Assembly: GCF_004378355.1 (NCBI RefSeq)
Contig: NZ_SNUB01000011.1
Coordinates: 34,025-98,024, forward strand
Source: Psychromonas algicola
GTDB taxonomy: Bacteria; Pseudomonadota; Gammaproteobacteria; Enterobacterales; Psychromonadaceae
DNA: 64,000 nucleotides
Direction of reading: 5' to 3'
Below, in pieces: positions 30,072-38,682 of the stretch. The notes below the pieces were generated by a model, which saw only the letters and a program-made list of their open reading frames with translations, was not told where the DNA came from and ran no database searches. The position numbers and the translations under genes are program-made. The first letter of the stretch is position 1, and every line of letters starts with the position of its first letter.

Positions 30072-30395
30072 ATGAACAAATTCCACATTGCAATCTCTAC
30101 GAACAAAATAGAAGAAACCGTTGTTGATTACACGGCGCGTTTAGGCGAGAAACCTTGTTCTTATATTGAGCATGAATATGCATTATGGCGAACTGAATCA
30201 CTTAATGTATCAGTGCGTCAAGACTCAAGTTGTGCAACAGGGGAGTTACGTCATTTAGGTTGGGAAGATATCTCTGCGAAAAACTTTAGCAAAGATATTG
30301 ATGTAAATGGCATCGTTTGGGAGCGTTTTAAAGCTCACCAACAAGCTGATGAAATTAACGAAATCTGGCCTGAAGCTCATTTTATTCCTGAATAA
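30072..30395 (+). CDS. VOC (glyoxalase/bleomycin resistance) superfamily protein
   Basis: 107 residues with the N-terminal beta-alpha pattern of a vicinal-oxygen-chelate module (MNKFHIAISTNKIEETVVDYT, then ALWRTESLNVSVR). Only one module is present, so it would act as a dimer. Metal ligands cannot be assigned with confidence. AAGGAAACG precedes the start, 30 bases after the lipoprotein gene, so the two may be co-transcribed. Confidence 0.65.
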   Translation: MNKFHIAISTNKIEETVVDYTARLGEKPCSYIEHEYALWRTESLNVSVRQDSSCATGELRHLGWEDISAKNFSKDIDVNGIVWERFKAHQQADEINEIWPEAHFIPE

Positions 30396-30518
30396 CCTCG
30401 TCAACTTTTTACTTTATTGAATTTTTTTAAGTCCTTAACTAATGTTAATAAATTCAAACAAGTGCTTGGTAAACCTTCAATCATGATGAAGGTAAATGAA
30501 ATCAATAGTGAGGTGTGA

Positions 30519-31004
30519 ATGTTTCTACGACTAATGAATATCACTGATATTGAAAGTGTGGCTAAAATTCATCAATCAGTCTTTCCTAGACAACAACACT
30601 CATTTGAATGGATAAAGTGTAACTATAATGCCTCTCCTCGTATATTAAATTTTGTCGCGATAATTGATGATGAAATTGTTGGGTATATTACTTGGATTCA
30701 AAAAAGCGGCTTTCGCCCTCAAGTCGTATTGGAGTTAGAACAACTAGCGGTTAAACCTTCATGGCAAGGTCAAGGAGCTGGGCGCAATATCATTACTGGT
30801 TCATTAGTTATAATAAAACGATTTCTTGCTAAAAACGGCTCCACTTTAAAACATATATTAGTGACAACTCGCTCTGATAACTTTGCTCAAAATTTATATC
30901 GAGAGACATTAGGAGCAGAAATTGAAGCTGAAATTTCAAATTTGTATTCAGACGATGAAGTCTTAATGATTGCCCGTAATGTAAATAACCTCAATTTTGG
31001 ATAA
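30519..31004 (+). CDS. GNAT-family N-acetyltransferase
   Basis: 161 residues with the acetyl-CoA-binding signature LEQLAVKPSWQGQGAGRNII (about 75-94). Substrate unknown. The reading frame ends inside the inverted-repeat sequence of a mobile element: its last seven residues and stop codon (NNLNFG and TAA) are written by the element end at 30986-31004, so the natural C-terminus was probably replaced. AGGTG precedes the ATG. Confidence 0.85.
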   Translation: MFLRLMNITDIESVAKIHQSVFPRQQHSFEWIKCNYNASPRILNFVAIIDDEIVGYITWIQKSGFRPQVVLELEQLAVKPSWQGQGAGRNIITGSLVIIKRFLAKNGSTLKHILVTTRSDNFAQNLYRETLGAEIEAEISNLYSDDEVLMIARNVNNLNFG

Positions 31005-31020
31005 GCAAATCGATACAGTA
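30986..31020 (+). repeat. Solo end of an inverted-repeat element
   Basis: TAACCTCAATTTTGGATAA then GCAAATCGATACAGTA, 33 of 35 bases the same as the left end of the complete element at 34458. No matching right end was found downstream, so only one end remains. It provides the stop codon of the acetyltransferase gene. Confidence 0.75.
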
Positions 31021-31267
31021 CAACATTATATAAAGTTTTAATTTATGGGTTACGCAGCTTAGTAGGCGGAGCTATATAAGGCTTTGTTAACTTCCATTAA
31101 ATTGCTTAATAAAAAAACAAGCGCTTACCTTTTATCATTGTGAATTCATTTGCGAATAATGCCCTTAAAAATAATTTTCCAGTCTTTGTATTTTTTGATA
31201 GCCTTAAATTATTAACACGTAAGTACTTTATAATAATATGAAAATAATTTTTTAAGGTGGAAAATAA

Positions 31268-31801
31268 ATGTCTGATTATTTTATGCTTGAATGTTTTATG
31301 CCTCCTGGTGAACGTTCTTTTGCCATGATTAAAGCGGTTTATTTATCGGAGCAAGCTTCTTGGCGTGCTGGTGAGCAATTTAAAACAGAACCACCTACGC
31401 CGCTACAAATTGGTATTCGTTCAGGCTATAAGGACGATTTAAAGGAAATGTATTATGCCGATGCGCTAGTTATTTCTAAGCGCTTATATAACGAATTAGA
31501 AGCTGCTGGTGTTGACAACATGGATGCTTACGCTTGTGTGATCAGCAATGCTGAGACCGGATTTAAAACCGAAGATTATATTGCTGTGAATTTATTAGGT
31601 TTAGTTGCGACGGGCGATCTAGAAATGGCTAAAATTCGCGGTAATTTAAGCTTTGATGAGCTTAAAGCCAAAGGAATGCTTATGTTCCGTTTAGAAGACA
31701 ATCCAAGCGCAATTGTGATCCACAAATCTGTCAAAGCGCATTTGCAAAATAAAGGTTTCGATATGCTAACCTTTATGGAACCAGAGAAGTGGATGGTTTA
31801 A
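31268..31801 (+). CDS. Imm11/DUF1629-like putative immunity protein
   Basis: 177 residues. The block LVISKRLYNELEAAGVDNMDAY, then DYIAVNLLGLV and a C-terminal AIVIHKSVKAHLQNKGFDMLTFMEPEKW is the repeated layout of the Imm11 (formerly DUF1629) family, whose members neutralise polymorphic toxins. A distant relative lies at 52433 in this window. No toxin gene is next to it. AAGGTGG precedes the ATG. A stretch of 260 bases upstream holds only the solo repeat end. Confidence 0.65.
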   Translation: MSDYFMLECFMPPGERSFAMIKAVYLSEQASWRAGEQFKTEPPTPLQIGIRSGYKDDLKEMYYADALVISKRLYNELEAAGVDNMDAYACVISNAETGFKTEDYIAVNLLGLVATGDLEMAKIRGNLSFDELKAKGMLMFRLEDNPSAIVIHKSVKAHLQNKGFDMLTFMEPEKWMV

Positions 31802-31836
31802 CGTGTTTAGAATAAGTTAATCGCATAGGGATTAAT

Positions 31837-32121
31837 ATGACGTGTGACATTTGTTTATCACTTAAAAAATTTGAAACACAAGGTTTCTCAACTCAGTTAG
31901 ATTTTACTTCTACGATGAAGGTGATTAATGATTTCGTACAGGAGCATAAAATCAGCGAATCAAAGTCTGGCTTAGAGGCTCAGTTTGTTTGCAATTTATG
32001 TGCTGGAATTTGGGACTTATCTAGACCTGATGGGGCGATGAGAGGTAGATTAAGTTACCTTTCTCCCAGTCAACAGCGCATACAAACATTGCGTTCTAAA
32101 AGAGCTGAACAGTTAAGTTAG
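31837..32121 (+). CDS. Hypothetical cysteine-pair protein
   Basis: 94 residues with CDIC near the start and CNLC near residue 53, a possible zinc site, followed by WDLSRPDGAMRGRLSYL, which loosely resembles small immunity proteins. It starts 35 bases after the Imm11-like gene with AGGGATT upstream, so both are probably on one transcript. No confident family. Confidence 0.6.
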   Translation: MTCDICLSLKKFETQGFSTQLDFTSTMKVINDFVQEHKISESKSGLEAQFVCNLCAGIWDLSRPDGAMRGRLSYLSPSQQRIQTLRSKRAEQLS

Positions 32122-32270
32122 GTTTATTCTAATTAAGTTTGTCGGCTTCAATCACACCATATTTATTTCTTCAACTCTTTAATTCATAGGTACTTATTTA
32201 AGTTTATAGATATCTGTAGGGTATAAATCTGGCATAATGCTGCCTTATTTTAATAGATAGTTACTTTTTT

Positions 32271-32906
32271 ATGGGAGATACCATTTTGGATTTTTTGATT
32301 CAAATGCTCGGCTCAAGTGCGATTGAACTTATTGCGGTTTTTTGTGGTTTTATCAATGTAGTTTTAATTATTCGACGCTCTATATGGAATTACTTATTTG
32401 GCTTTATCATGGTTATTTTATATGCGAAGATTTTTTATGATTACCAACTTTATAGCGATTCTATTTTACAAGTTTATTTCTTCTTTATGCAGATCTATGG
32501 CGTGGCATGTTGGCTACAGGGGAAATCTGATGATGGTAAAATTCAAGTAGTTAGTCTTTCTTCTAAAGTATTTAGTCAATATTTATTCTTTGGTGTTATC
32601 GCTTGGCTTACATGGAGTTATGCGATGCATGTGTGGACTGATGCTTCTTATCCATATTGGGATAGTGCGATTGCAGTGCTAAGTATACTTGCACAGTTCT
32701 TCCTTTCTAGAAGGTATTTACAAAACTGGTATCTTTGGATTGCTGTTGATTTACTCGCGATTGCTTTATTCGCCGTTAAGGGCTTAATGCCAACAGCTGC
32801 CTTGTATTTTGTTTTCCTTATTCTAGCTTCTATCGGGCTAATTAGTTGGCAAAGAAAGCACCTCAAACAACAAAATGATCTAGCTAAGGTTGCATCAAGT
32901 GACTAA
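32271..32906 (+). CDS. pnuC: Nicotinamide riboside transporter PnuC
   Basis: Inner-membrane facilitator for nicotinamide riboside uptake. The 211 residues have about seven membrane helices with the family motifs NVVLIIRRSIWNYLFGF, a YDYQLYSDSILQVYFF segment and the conserved W-rich loop YGVACW. It overlaps the nadR start by eight bases, so imported riboside is handed to the kinase made from the same transcript. Confidence 0.9.
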   Translation: MGDTILDFLIQMLGSSAIELIAVFCGFINVVLIIRRSIWNYLFGFIMVILYAKIFYDYQLYSDSILQVYFFFMQIYGVACWLQGKSDDGKIQVVSLSSKVFSQYLFFGVIAWLTWSYAMHVWTDASYPYWDSAIAVLSILAQFFLSRRYLQNWYLWIAVDLLAIALFAVKGLMPTAALYFVFLILASIGLISWQRKHLKQQNDLAKVASSD

Positions 32907-33912
32907 TGTCGTACGTGGCTTTTTACTTGGTAAATTCATGCCTTTTCATAAAGGGCATGAATTTCTTTGTAAGGTTGCTATGAATCGAGTTGATGAATTA
33001 ATTGTTTTGGTTTGCAGCAGAGATATTGAGCCAATTAATGGGCCGCTTCGTTATCAGTGGGTTAAAGGTGCTTTGCCTGACAAGGTTAAGGTTATACATC
33101 TACATCGCGATATTCCTCAAGAGCCAAAGGATCACCCTGACTTTTGGAACATTTGGCGAAAAACCATTAATGACTTAGTAAAAGGGCAGATTGATTACGT
33201 CTTTGGTTCGGAATCATATGTGCATCAATTAGCTGATGAGCTAAATGCAAAACCTTTTATTGTCGATATAGAAAGAGTTACCTTTCCCATTTCTGGTACA
33301 AAAGTGCGTGATGATTTGACCAAGTATTGGCAATTCCTTCCCAGTAATGTCCAAGCGAGTTATAGAAAAAGAGTGTGTTTGTTAGGCGCTGAAAGTGTTG
33401 GAAAATCGACGTTGTGTAAAATGCTCTCTTCACGGTTTGATTCACAAGCAATTCATGAATATGGTCGTACCTATGATGCTGAATTTAAACAAGGCAAAGA
33501 TTGGGAAGCTGAAAATTTTATTGAAATTGCCCTCGGTCATATAGCGATTAGGGAAGAAACTGTTAGTCTTTCTAATTACCTATGTTTTGAAGATACAGAT
33601 TTATTACAAACCATGGTGTGGGCGAAGTATTTGTTAGGTGAAATTCCAAGTGCATTACATGAGTTATTAGATCATTGGCAACCCGCTGATGAATACCTTT
33701 TGCTTAGCTCTGAAGTCAATTGGGTTGATGATGGCACTCGTTATTCCGGCGATCTTAATATAAGAAATTGGTTTTTCTGCGAATTGAAAATGCTACTTGA
33801 AACATTACAGTTAAATTATCAAGTTATTGATAGTGATAATTGGGAGAGTAGGCAGACTCAAGCAACAAAAGTGGTTGAACGTGTACTTTCAAGCTTAAGT
33901 GTTTTTAAATAA
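32899..33912 (+). CDS. nadR: Bifunctional NMN adenylyltransferase/ribosylnicotinamide kinase NadR
   Basis: Phosphorylates nicotinamide riboside to NMN and adenylates NMN to NAD. The N-terminal domain has the nucleotidyltransferase motif GKFMPFHKGHE and ISGTKVR; the C-terminal kinase domain has Walker A GAESVGKST. The N-terminal helix-turn-helix of enterobacterial NadR is absent, so it is an enzyme, not a repressor. Start taken as GTG overlapping pnuC; a TTG nine bases upstream is an alternative. About 337 residues. Operon with pnuC and probably the following gene. Confidence 0.9.
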   Translation: MTNVVRGFLLGKFMPFHKGHEFLCKVAMNRVDELIVLVCSRDIEPINGPLRYQWVKGALPDKVKVIHLHRDIPQEPKDHPDFWNIWRKTINDLVKGQIDYVFGSESYVHQLADELNAKPFIVDIERVTFPISGTKVRDDLTKYWQFLPSNVQASYRKRVCLLGAESVGKSTLCKMLSSRFDSQAIHEYGRTYDAEFKQGKDWEAENFIEIALGHIAIREETVSLSNYLCFEDTDLLQTMVWAKYLLGEIPSALHELLDHWQPADEYLLLSSEVNWVDDGTRYSGDLNIRNWFFCELKMLLETLQLNYQVIDSDNWESRQTQATKVVERVLSSLSVFK

Positions 33913-33918
33913 GTCTGT

Positions 33919-34476
33919 ATGAATAGTCGAATCATCGCGTTAATCAAACAAGATAAGTTAAGACTGGATGCGTTGGATTGTGTCTTTCAGCTTAACTTAC
34001 CTGATTGTTATTTAGCCGCTGGATTTGTGCGTAATTTGGTGTGGGATCATCTGCATCAAAAAACGAGTCCAACTCCGCTTAATGATATGGACGTTATTTA
34101 TTTTGATGACAATGAAGTGGATGAACAAGCTTACTTAAAATATGAAGCTGAGCTAAAACAGCAAATGCCATCGGTCAACTGGCAGGTACGTAATCAAGCT
34201 AAAATGAATCAACGTAATGGTGATAGAGCGTATTTAAATAGCCTTGATGCTATGGGATTTTGGCCTGAAAAAGAAACCGCTGTGGCGATCCGTCAGATAG
34301 AAGCAGGAAGTTATGAATGCATTTCTACCTTTGGTTTTGATTCTTTATTTAATTTTGAAGTTACACATAATCCGCTACGTGAATTAAGCGTGTTTGAAGA
34401 CAGAGTGAAATCTAAAAATTGGTTGCAGCAATGGCCGAAGTTGATGGTTGTAATAAATAACCTCAATTCTGGATAA
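33919..34476 (+). CDS. NTP_transf_6-type nucleotidyltransferase family protein
   Basis: 185 residues of the COG3575/DUF925 family: LPDCYLAAGFVRNLVWDHLH, NDMDVIYFDD and NWQVRNQAKMNQRNGD. The GFVRN and DxD-type residues match nucleotidyltransferase active sites; substrate unknown. Follows nadR by six bases, so it shares the pnuC-nadR transcript. Its last residues and stop (NNLNSG, TAA) come from the left end of the inverted-repeat element at 34458. A decayed relative is at 61225-61766. Confidence 0.85.
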   Translation: MNSRIIALIKQDKLRLDALDCVFQLNLPDCYLAAGFVRNLVWDHLHQKTSPTPLNDMDVIYFDDNEVDEQAYLKYEAELKQQMPSVNWQVRNQAKMNQRNGDRAYLNSLDAMGFWPEKETAVAIRQIEAGSYECISTFGFDSLFNFEVTHNPLRELSVFEDRVKSKNWLQQWPKLMVVINNLNSG

Positions 34477-34655
34477 GCAAATCGATACAGCACCGTTATT
34501 TTCACGTATTTCAGCGTTAAATCATCTCCCAATAGCCAGCTATTGCTTCGATAATTTGCCTTGAACTACACAAAACTAACAGCACTGTACTGTATAAGTT
34601 TTTAACGTTTTGATATTAAAAGAATTTACGATTCCATTATCCAGAACTGAGGTTA
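34458..34655. mobile_element. ~198-bp miniature inverted-repeat element
   Basis: Terminal inverted repeats TAACCTCAATTCTGGATAA (34458-34476) and TTATCCAGAACTGAGGTTA (34637-34655) match at 18 of 19 positions. No open reading frame inside. AATAA occurs on both outer sides and may be a target duplication. A solo left end is at 30986. The parent transposon is not identifiable here. Confidence 0.8.
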
Positions 34656-34746
34656 AATAAGCATTAAAGAGGTAGTTTTCGCTGCCTCTTTCAACGCTTT
34701 GGGGCATAAACCCTCAACTCATGTTGTGATCAACAAGCATCACCAT

Positions 34747-35238
34747 TTAGGCGGCTTTATCTTTGTTCTTTTCGTTAATCACTTTCTCTTCTTTATGGTG
34801 TTCTAAAGCATTATCATTCTGACTAATTGAAATCTTCTTAGGTTTCATTGTGTCAGGTATTTCTTTCACAAGGCTAATGTTTAATAGCCCGTTAGAAAGC
34901 TCTGCGCCAGTGACTTCAACATAATCAGCTAAGTTAAATTTACGTTCAAAGGTGCGATTAGGAATGCCTTGATGTAGGTATTTGCGTTCCTCTTGAGCTT
35001 GGTTTTTATTACCGGATACGCTCAGTACACCTTTTTCAACCTGAATATCAAGTTCATCCTGTGCAAAGCCTGCTACCGCTAATGAAATGGTATAGCTATT
35101 TTCATCGAGCACTTCGATATTGTAAGGTGGATAAGTACTTGCTTTTGTTTCCGTGGTTAACGCATTATCAATTAATGATGCTAAACGATCAAAACCTACG
35201 CTGTTACGGTAGAGAGGTGTAAGGTCAATTGTGTTCAT
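34747..35238 (-). CDS. Hsp20/IbpA-family small heat-shock protein
   Basis: 163 residues with a central alpha-crystallin domain (about 40-130; DENSYTISLAVAGFAQDELDIQVEKGVLSV, then the GIPNRTFERKFNLADYVEV block and GLLNISLVKEIP). Holds unfolding proteins for refolding by DnaK/ClpB. Start at the ATG with AAGGAG eight bases upstream; a frame ten codons longer has no ribosome-binding site. A basic, Lys-rich tail follows the domain. A heat-shock promoter is likely but was not identified. Confidence 0.92.
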   Translation of the reverse strand: MNTIDLTPLYRNSVGFDRLASLIDNALTTETKASTYPPYNIEVLDENSYTISLAVAGFAQDELDIQVEKGVLSVSGNKNQAQEERKYLHQGIPNRTFERKFNLADYVEVTGAELSNGLLNISLVKEIPDTMKPKKISISQNDNALEHHKEEKVINEKNKDKAA

Positions 35239-35475
35239 AATAAGTCTCCTTAGAGTCATACCAATCACCCATTAAATGTCATTGGTAAAAGTAAAATAAA
35301 AACAATAAGTGACGTGATTTGTAAGATATCATTGCGTCACGTTAATACATCTATGGTCTATAAAATCACTTTTCAATGGGGAAATTGTAAAATTTTTTAT
35401 AAAGAATATTTTTATGATTTCGCCTTGTTTTAATAGACTCATAACATGAGAAAATTACGCTTATTATTCATTTAA

Positions 35476-36471
35476 ATGGATTCATTAATGCATAAAAAAA
35501 CACATACAAAGGTTAATAAAGTGGTCGCAGTGACACTTAACCCCGCTTTAGATTTAACGGGCAATTTGGCGTCATTGAAGCTTGGTTCATTAAATTTGGT
35601 TGACCAAGGAACGCTGCATGCCGCTGGTAAAGGCGTTAATGTTGCTAAAGTATTATCTGACTTAGGAGCTGAAGTCACCGTTACTGGCTTCCTCGGTTGC
35701 GATAACGACTCCCTTTTTTGTAACTTATTTAATGAAATAAAGGCAACGGATAAATTTGTTCGCGTAACAGGAAGTACGCGTATTAATGTTAAATTGGTGG
35801 AAGAAAATGGCCAAGTCAGCGATATTAATTTTCCGGGGATTTATGTTTCCCCACAAGCGATTATTGAATTTGAAAAAACACTCTTTGAACTTGCTGAAAC
35901 CCATGATTTTTTTGTTTTCGCTGGTAGTTTAGCGCAAGGGATTTCTCCTGAATTATGCGCAAATTGGATACAAGCATTAAAACAGCGTGGTAAAAAAGTC
36001 ATATTCGATAGTAGTGGAGCTGCTTTAGCTGCAGGAGTAGAAGCATTACCTTGGTTTATAAAACCTAACGAACATGAATTATCAGAATTGGTTGGCGGCA
36101 AGCTTTTATCATTAGACGATTATCAACAAGCCGCTGAACGTCTTGCAAATAAAGGCATTGAGCAGATCGTCGTCTCATTAGGCGCGAAAGGAGTGATGTG
36201 GCTAAGTAAAGATGGAAAAAACTTGTCTAAATGGCGTTATGGGCAACCTCCTGAAATGAAGATAGTCAGTACGGTGGGTGCAGGAGATAGTTTAGTCGCT
36301 GGTTTCTGTTGGGCTGCCATGCAAGGTTGGCAAGCAGAGCTGACATTATCATTTGCAACCGCGATTTCTGCTTTAGCAGTTTCTCAGGTGGGTGTTGGTG
36401 TTGCAAATATTAATATTGTCACTGAACTCCAAAATAAAATAATGATTAGTGATAGTGAATTTAAGTTATAA
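35476..36471 (+). CDS. fruK: 1-phosphofructokinase family sugar kinase
   Basis: PfkB-family kinase, most like FruK, which phosphorylates fructose-1-phosphate to fructose-1,6-bisphosphate. The 331 residues show AVTLNPALDLTG at the start, HAAGKGVNVAKVL (substrate side) and the ATP-site signature STVGAGDSLVAGF with catalytic Asp. The usual fruA/fruB phosphotransferase neighbours are missing, so a related role (PfkB or tagatose kinase) is possible. Start could be 35488. Ends at a terminator shared with proB. Confidence 0.85.
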   Translation: MDSLMHKKTHTKVNKVVAVTLNPALDLTGNLASLKLGSLNLVDQGTLHAAGKGVNVAKVLSDLGAEVTVTGFLGCDNDSLFCNLFNEIKATDKFVRVTGSTRINVKLVEENGQVSDINFPGIYVSPQAIIEFEKTLFELAETHDFFVFAGSLAQGISPELCANWIQALKQRGKKVIFDSSGAALAAGVEALPWFIKPNEHELSELVGGKLLSLDDYQQAAERLANKGIEQIVVSLGAKGVMWLSKDGKNLSKWRYGQPPEMKIVSTVGAGDSLVAGFCWAAMQGWQAELTLSFATAISALAVSQVGVGVANINIVTELQNKIMISDSEFKL

Positions 36472-36473
36472 AA

Positions 36474-36503
36474 AAGCCCTAAAAACATATTTCTTTTAGG
36501 GCT
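36474..36503. terminator. Bidirectional terminator between the sugar kinase and proB
   Basis: The stem AAGCCCTAAAA/TTTTAGGGCTT with a 9-base loop lies between two convergent genes. Confidence 0.85.
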
Positions 36504-36528
36504 TGTGGATAGTTAAATTTCCACTCTT

Positions 36529-37644
36529 TTACTTAGGTGCGTCTTGCTCTAAAACCGCAATATTTTTATCAGAGACTAATGGACCCGTTTGGTGTTGGAA
36601 CTCATGCTCTTGATCATTATTATCATGGTCTGATATGAAGTTCAGTAAACAACTACCGTAGTTTGCTTCAGCTTTTGCGAGATGTTTACCATCATCGCTA
36701 CGTATTAAAATAGTATCGCCTGCAGAGAATTCACCTACCACTTCCACTATTTCGTTACTGGTTAGTTGGTCACTATTTTCATCGAGTGGGTATTCGAACC
36801 CATCGCCGATGACTACTTCACCTTGTGCTCGCGCTGTATGTGTCATCCAATGTAAGTCTTCTTCCATTGGTTTTGCATAAGGAGCAAAAACAGTACCCGG
36901 ATTTTGACCTTGTATTAGTTGCTCAAATGAACTTTCTTTAAAGCCATTGATAATATAAGTTGTTAAGCCGTGTGATGTTGCTTTTTCTGCCGCTTCTATC
37001 TTGGTTTGCATACCGCCAGTACCAACACTGCTATGAGCGCCGCCAGCCATATCGTAAATACTTTGATCGATTGTATTTACATTTTTGATCATCACAGCAT
37101 CTTCATTGGTATGAGGATTTTTATCGTATAAACCATCGATGTCAGAGCAGATAATGAGTGCGTCAGCGTCTGCTGCTGCGGCAACCATTGCAGATAAGTT
37201 ATCGTTATCTCCAACTTTCAAAGCATCAGTCGTAACAACATCGTTTTCGTTAACAACGGGCAAAATACCATGGTCAAGTAATGCGAAGATGGTTTCACGC
37301 ACACTGTCATATCTTTCTCTATCTTGAAAATCACCGTGTGTTAATAAAATCTGCGCAGAAGGGAAGTCAAAGAAACGATCCCAAGCAGCCATCATTTCGT
37401 TTTGTCCTGCGGCTGCCATTGCTTTTTTGATGGCTAGTGAGGGATTTTCTATTTCACCGAAAAAATGTGCTCCAGCTGCCACTGAGCCTGATGATACGAG
37501 GATCACTTCTGTTCCCATATCTCTGCACTGCAATATAAATTTGGCGATATGTAAAAGATAGCGTGAACTACATCCTTTTCTTTCTGGTGCTATGAGCGCG
37601 CTACCGACTTTTAATACAATTCGATTCCATTTATGGTTTTTCAT
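36529..37644 (-). CDS. proB: Glutamate 5-kinase
   Basis: Phosphorylates glutamate in the first step of proline synthesis. 371 residues: amino-acid-kinase domain (about 8-260; RIVLKVGSALIA, SSGSVAAG, NENDVV, GTGGMQTKIEAA) and C-terminal PUA domain (about 280-360). proA, often adjacent, is absent. The C-terminal tail of about 20 residues (DQEHEFQHQTGPLVSDK) continues past the PUA domain and is unusual in composition. Confidence 0.93.
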   Translation of the reverse strand: MKNHKWNRIVLKVGSALIAPERKGCSSRYLLHIAKFILQCRDMGTEVILVSSGSVAAGAHFFGEIENPSLAIKKAMAAAGQNEMMAAWDRFFDFPSAQILLTHGDFQDRERYDSVRETIFALLDHGILPVVNENDVVTTDALKVGDNDNLSAMVAAAADADALIICSDIDGLYDKNPHTNEDAVMIKNVNTIDQSIYDMAGGAHSSVGTGGMQTKIEAAEKATSHGLTTYIINGFKESSFEQLIQGQNPGTVFAPYAKPMEEDLHWMTHTARAQGEVVIGDGFEYPLDENSDQLTSNEIVEVVGEFSAGDTILIRSDDGKHLAKAEANYGSCLLNFISDHDNNDQEHEFQHQTGPLVSDKNIAVLEQDAPK

Positions 37645-38205
37645 AATTTCTCTTTTATTTTACTGCATTACTCTTTTTTACACGTAACAACTTCAATCGC
37701 AGAGTAAAAAGCGATTTGTTGTAATAGCTAACTGACTATTGGTTAATATTTTTAGTTTGCAAAACTGCTGTTTTGAGGGGGAGGGAGACTTTTTGAATCA
37801 GAGTAACTTATCAAAATAAGCATGGTTATATTTCCTGCCTTAGTTAAGTTTAATTAAAAGATAATATGTATTAAAACAAGTCTTGCTCGAATACAGGTTG
37901 CGAAGTATATCACAATTTTATCTGTATTTTTTGTTTGTTTTTTAATCTGCTCGAAAATGCTTGAGTAAAAGGTAATGTAACTTATTGATAATTAATGCCA
38001 TTTGTTGGGTGTGATTTTTTTCAAATAAATTGATAAAAGTACTCAAATTAATGCGATTTACATTTGCTTTGAGTTGTAAATCTTGCGCTTAAAAAAGCAC
38101 ATGATGCGATACGTGAACAGTGTTACGTTGAACTCAGTTGTAATAAAAAAGAGAATATTGTTGAATGGGTATAAGGAGTGGAGATAGGTTTTATTTAAAT
38201 GAAAT
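37645..38205. other. Intergenic stretch, no gene seen
   Basis: About 560 AT-rich bases between proB and the bactofilin gene. It should hold the proB promoter. I see no convincing gene, repeat copy or hairpin chain in it. Confidence 0.5.
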
Positions 38206-38238
38206 AGCTAGCTCATTGTTTAACGAACTAGCTAGTTA
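38206..38238 (-). terminator. Hairpin after the bactofilin gene
   Basis: TAGCTAGCTC and GAACTAGCTAG pair around a short AT-rich loop just downstream of the minus-strand gene; the following T content is weak, so it is only a probable terminator. Confidence 0.5.
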
Positions 38239-38250
38239 GTTTCAGCTTAA

Positions 38251-38682
38251 CTACATAGTAGAGTCATTGTTACCCAGTAACTTTGCTTCTTCTTGCTCTT
38301 CTTGGTGAGCTAGCATTTTTGCTGGTTTATTTTCAGAAGGGTTTGTTAACCCCATAAATTTACCACCAGGCTCAATACTTAAGTTATCACTATAAACTTC
38401 ACCATTGACGCTACCACAGCTTAATATTTCAATATGATCTGCGCGACATGTGCCTTCAAAATAACCATTAATGATTAAACGTTCCGTTGTAATATCACCT
38501 AATACATAACCTGTTTGGCTTATTTTAACTTGAGTTTCAGCTTCGATCTGACCTTCAACATGCCCATCAATCTGTAATAGGTTCTCTACTTGGATTTCTC
38601 CGATAATGGTGCAGCCTTCTGCGATGAGAGTTGTAGCTGGCGACTTACCCTTAACTCTATTTTTTCCACCAAAGATTCCCAT
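38251..38682 (-). CDS. Bactofilin family polymer-forming protein
   Basis: 143 residues. Beta-helix of repeating short strands (GCTIIGEIQVENLLQIDGHVEG, QVKISQTGYVLGDITTERLIING, ADHIEILSCGSVNGEVYSDNL) with disordered ends, the bactofilin layout. Bactofilins polymerise at the membrane and recruit cell-wall enzymes. Its start lies inside the 3' end of the M23 peptidase gene, with 97 bases shared in different frames, indicating close coupling. The two are a recurrent pair in which the scaffold and peptidase act together. Confidence 0.9.
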   Translation of the reverse strand: MGIFGGKNRVKGKSPATTLIAEGCTIIGEIQVENLLQIDGHVEGQIEAETQVKISQTGYVLGDITTERLIINGYFEGTCRADHIEILSCGSVNGEVYSDNLSIEPGGKFMGLTNPSENKPAKMLAHQEEQEEAKLLGNNDSTM

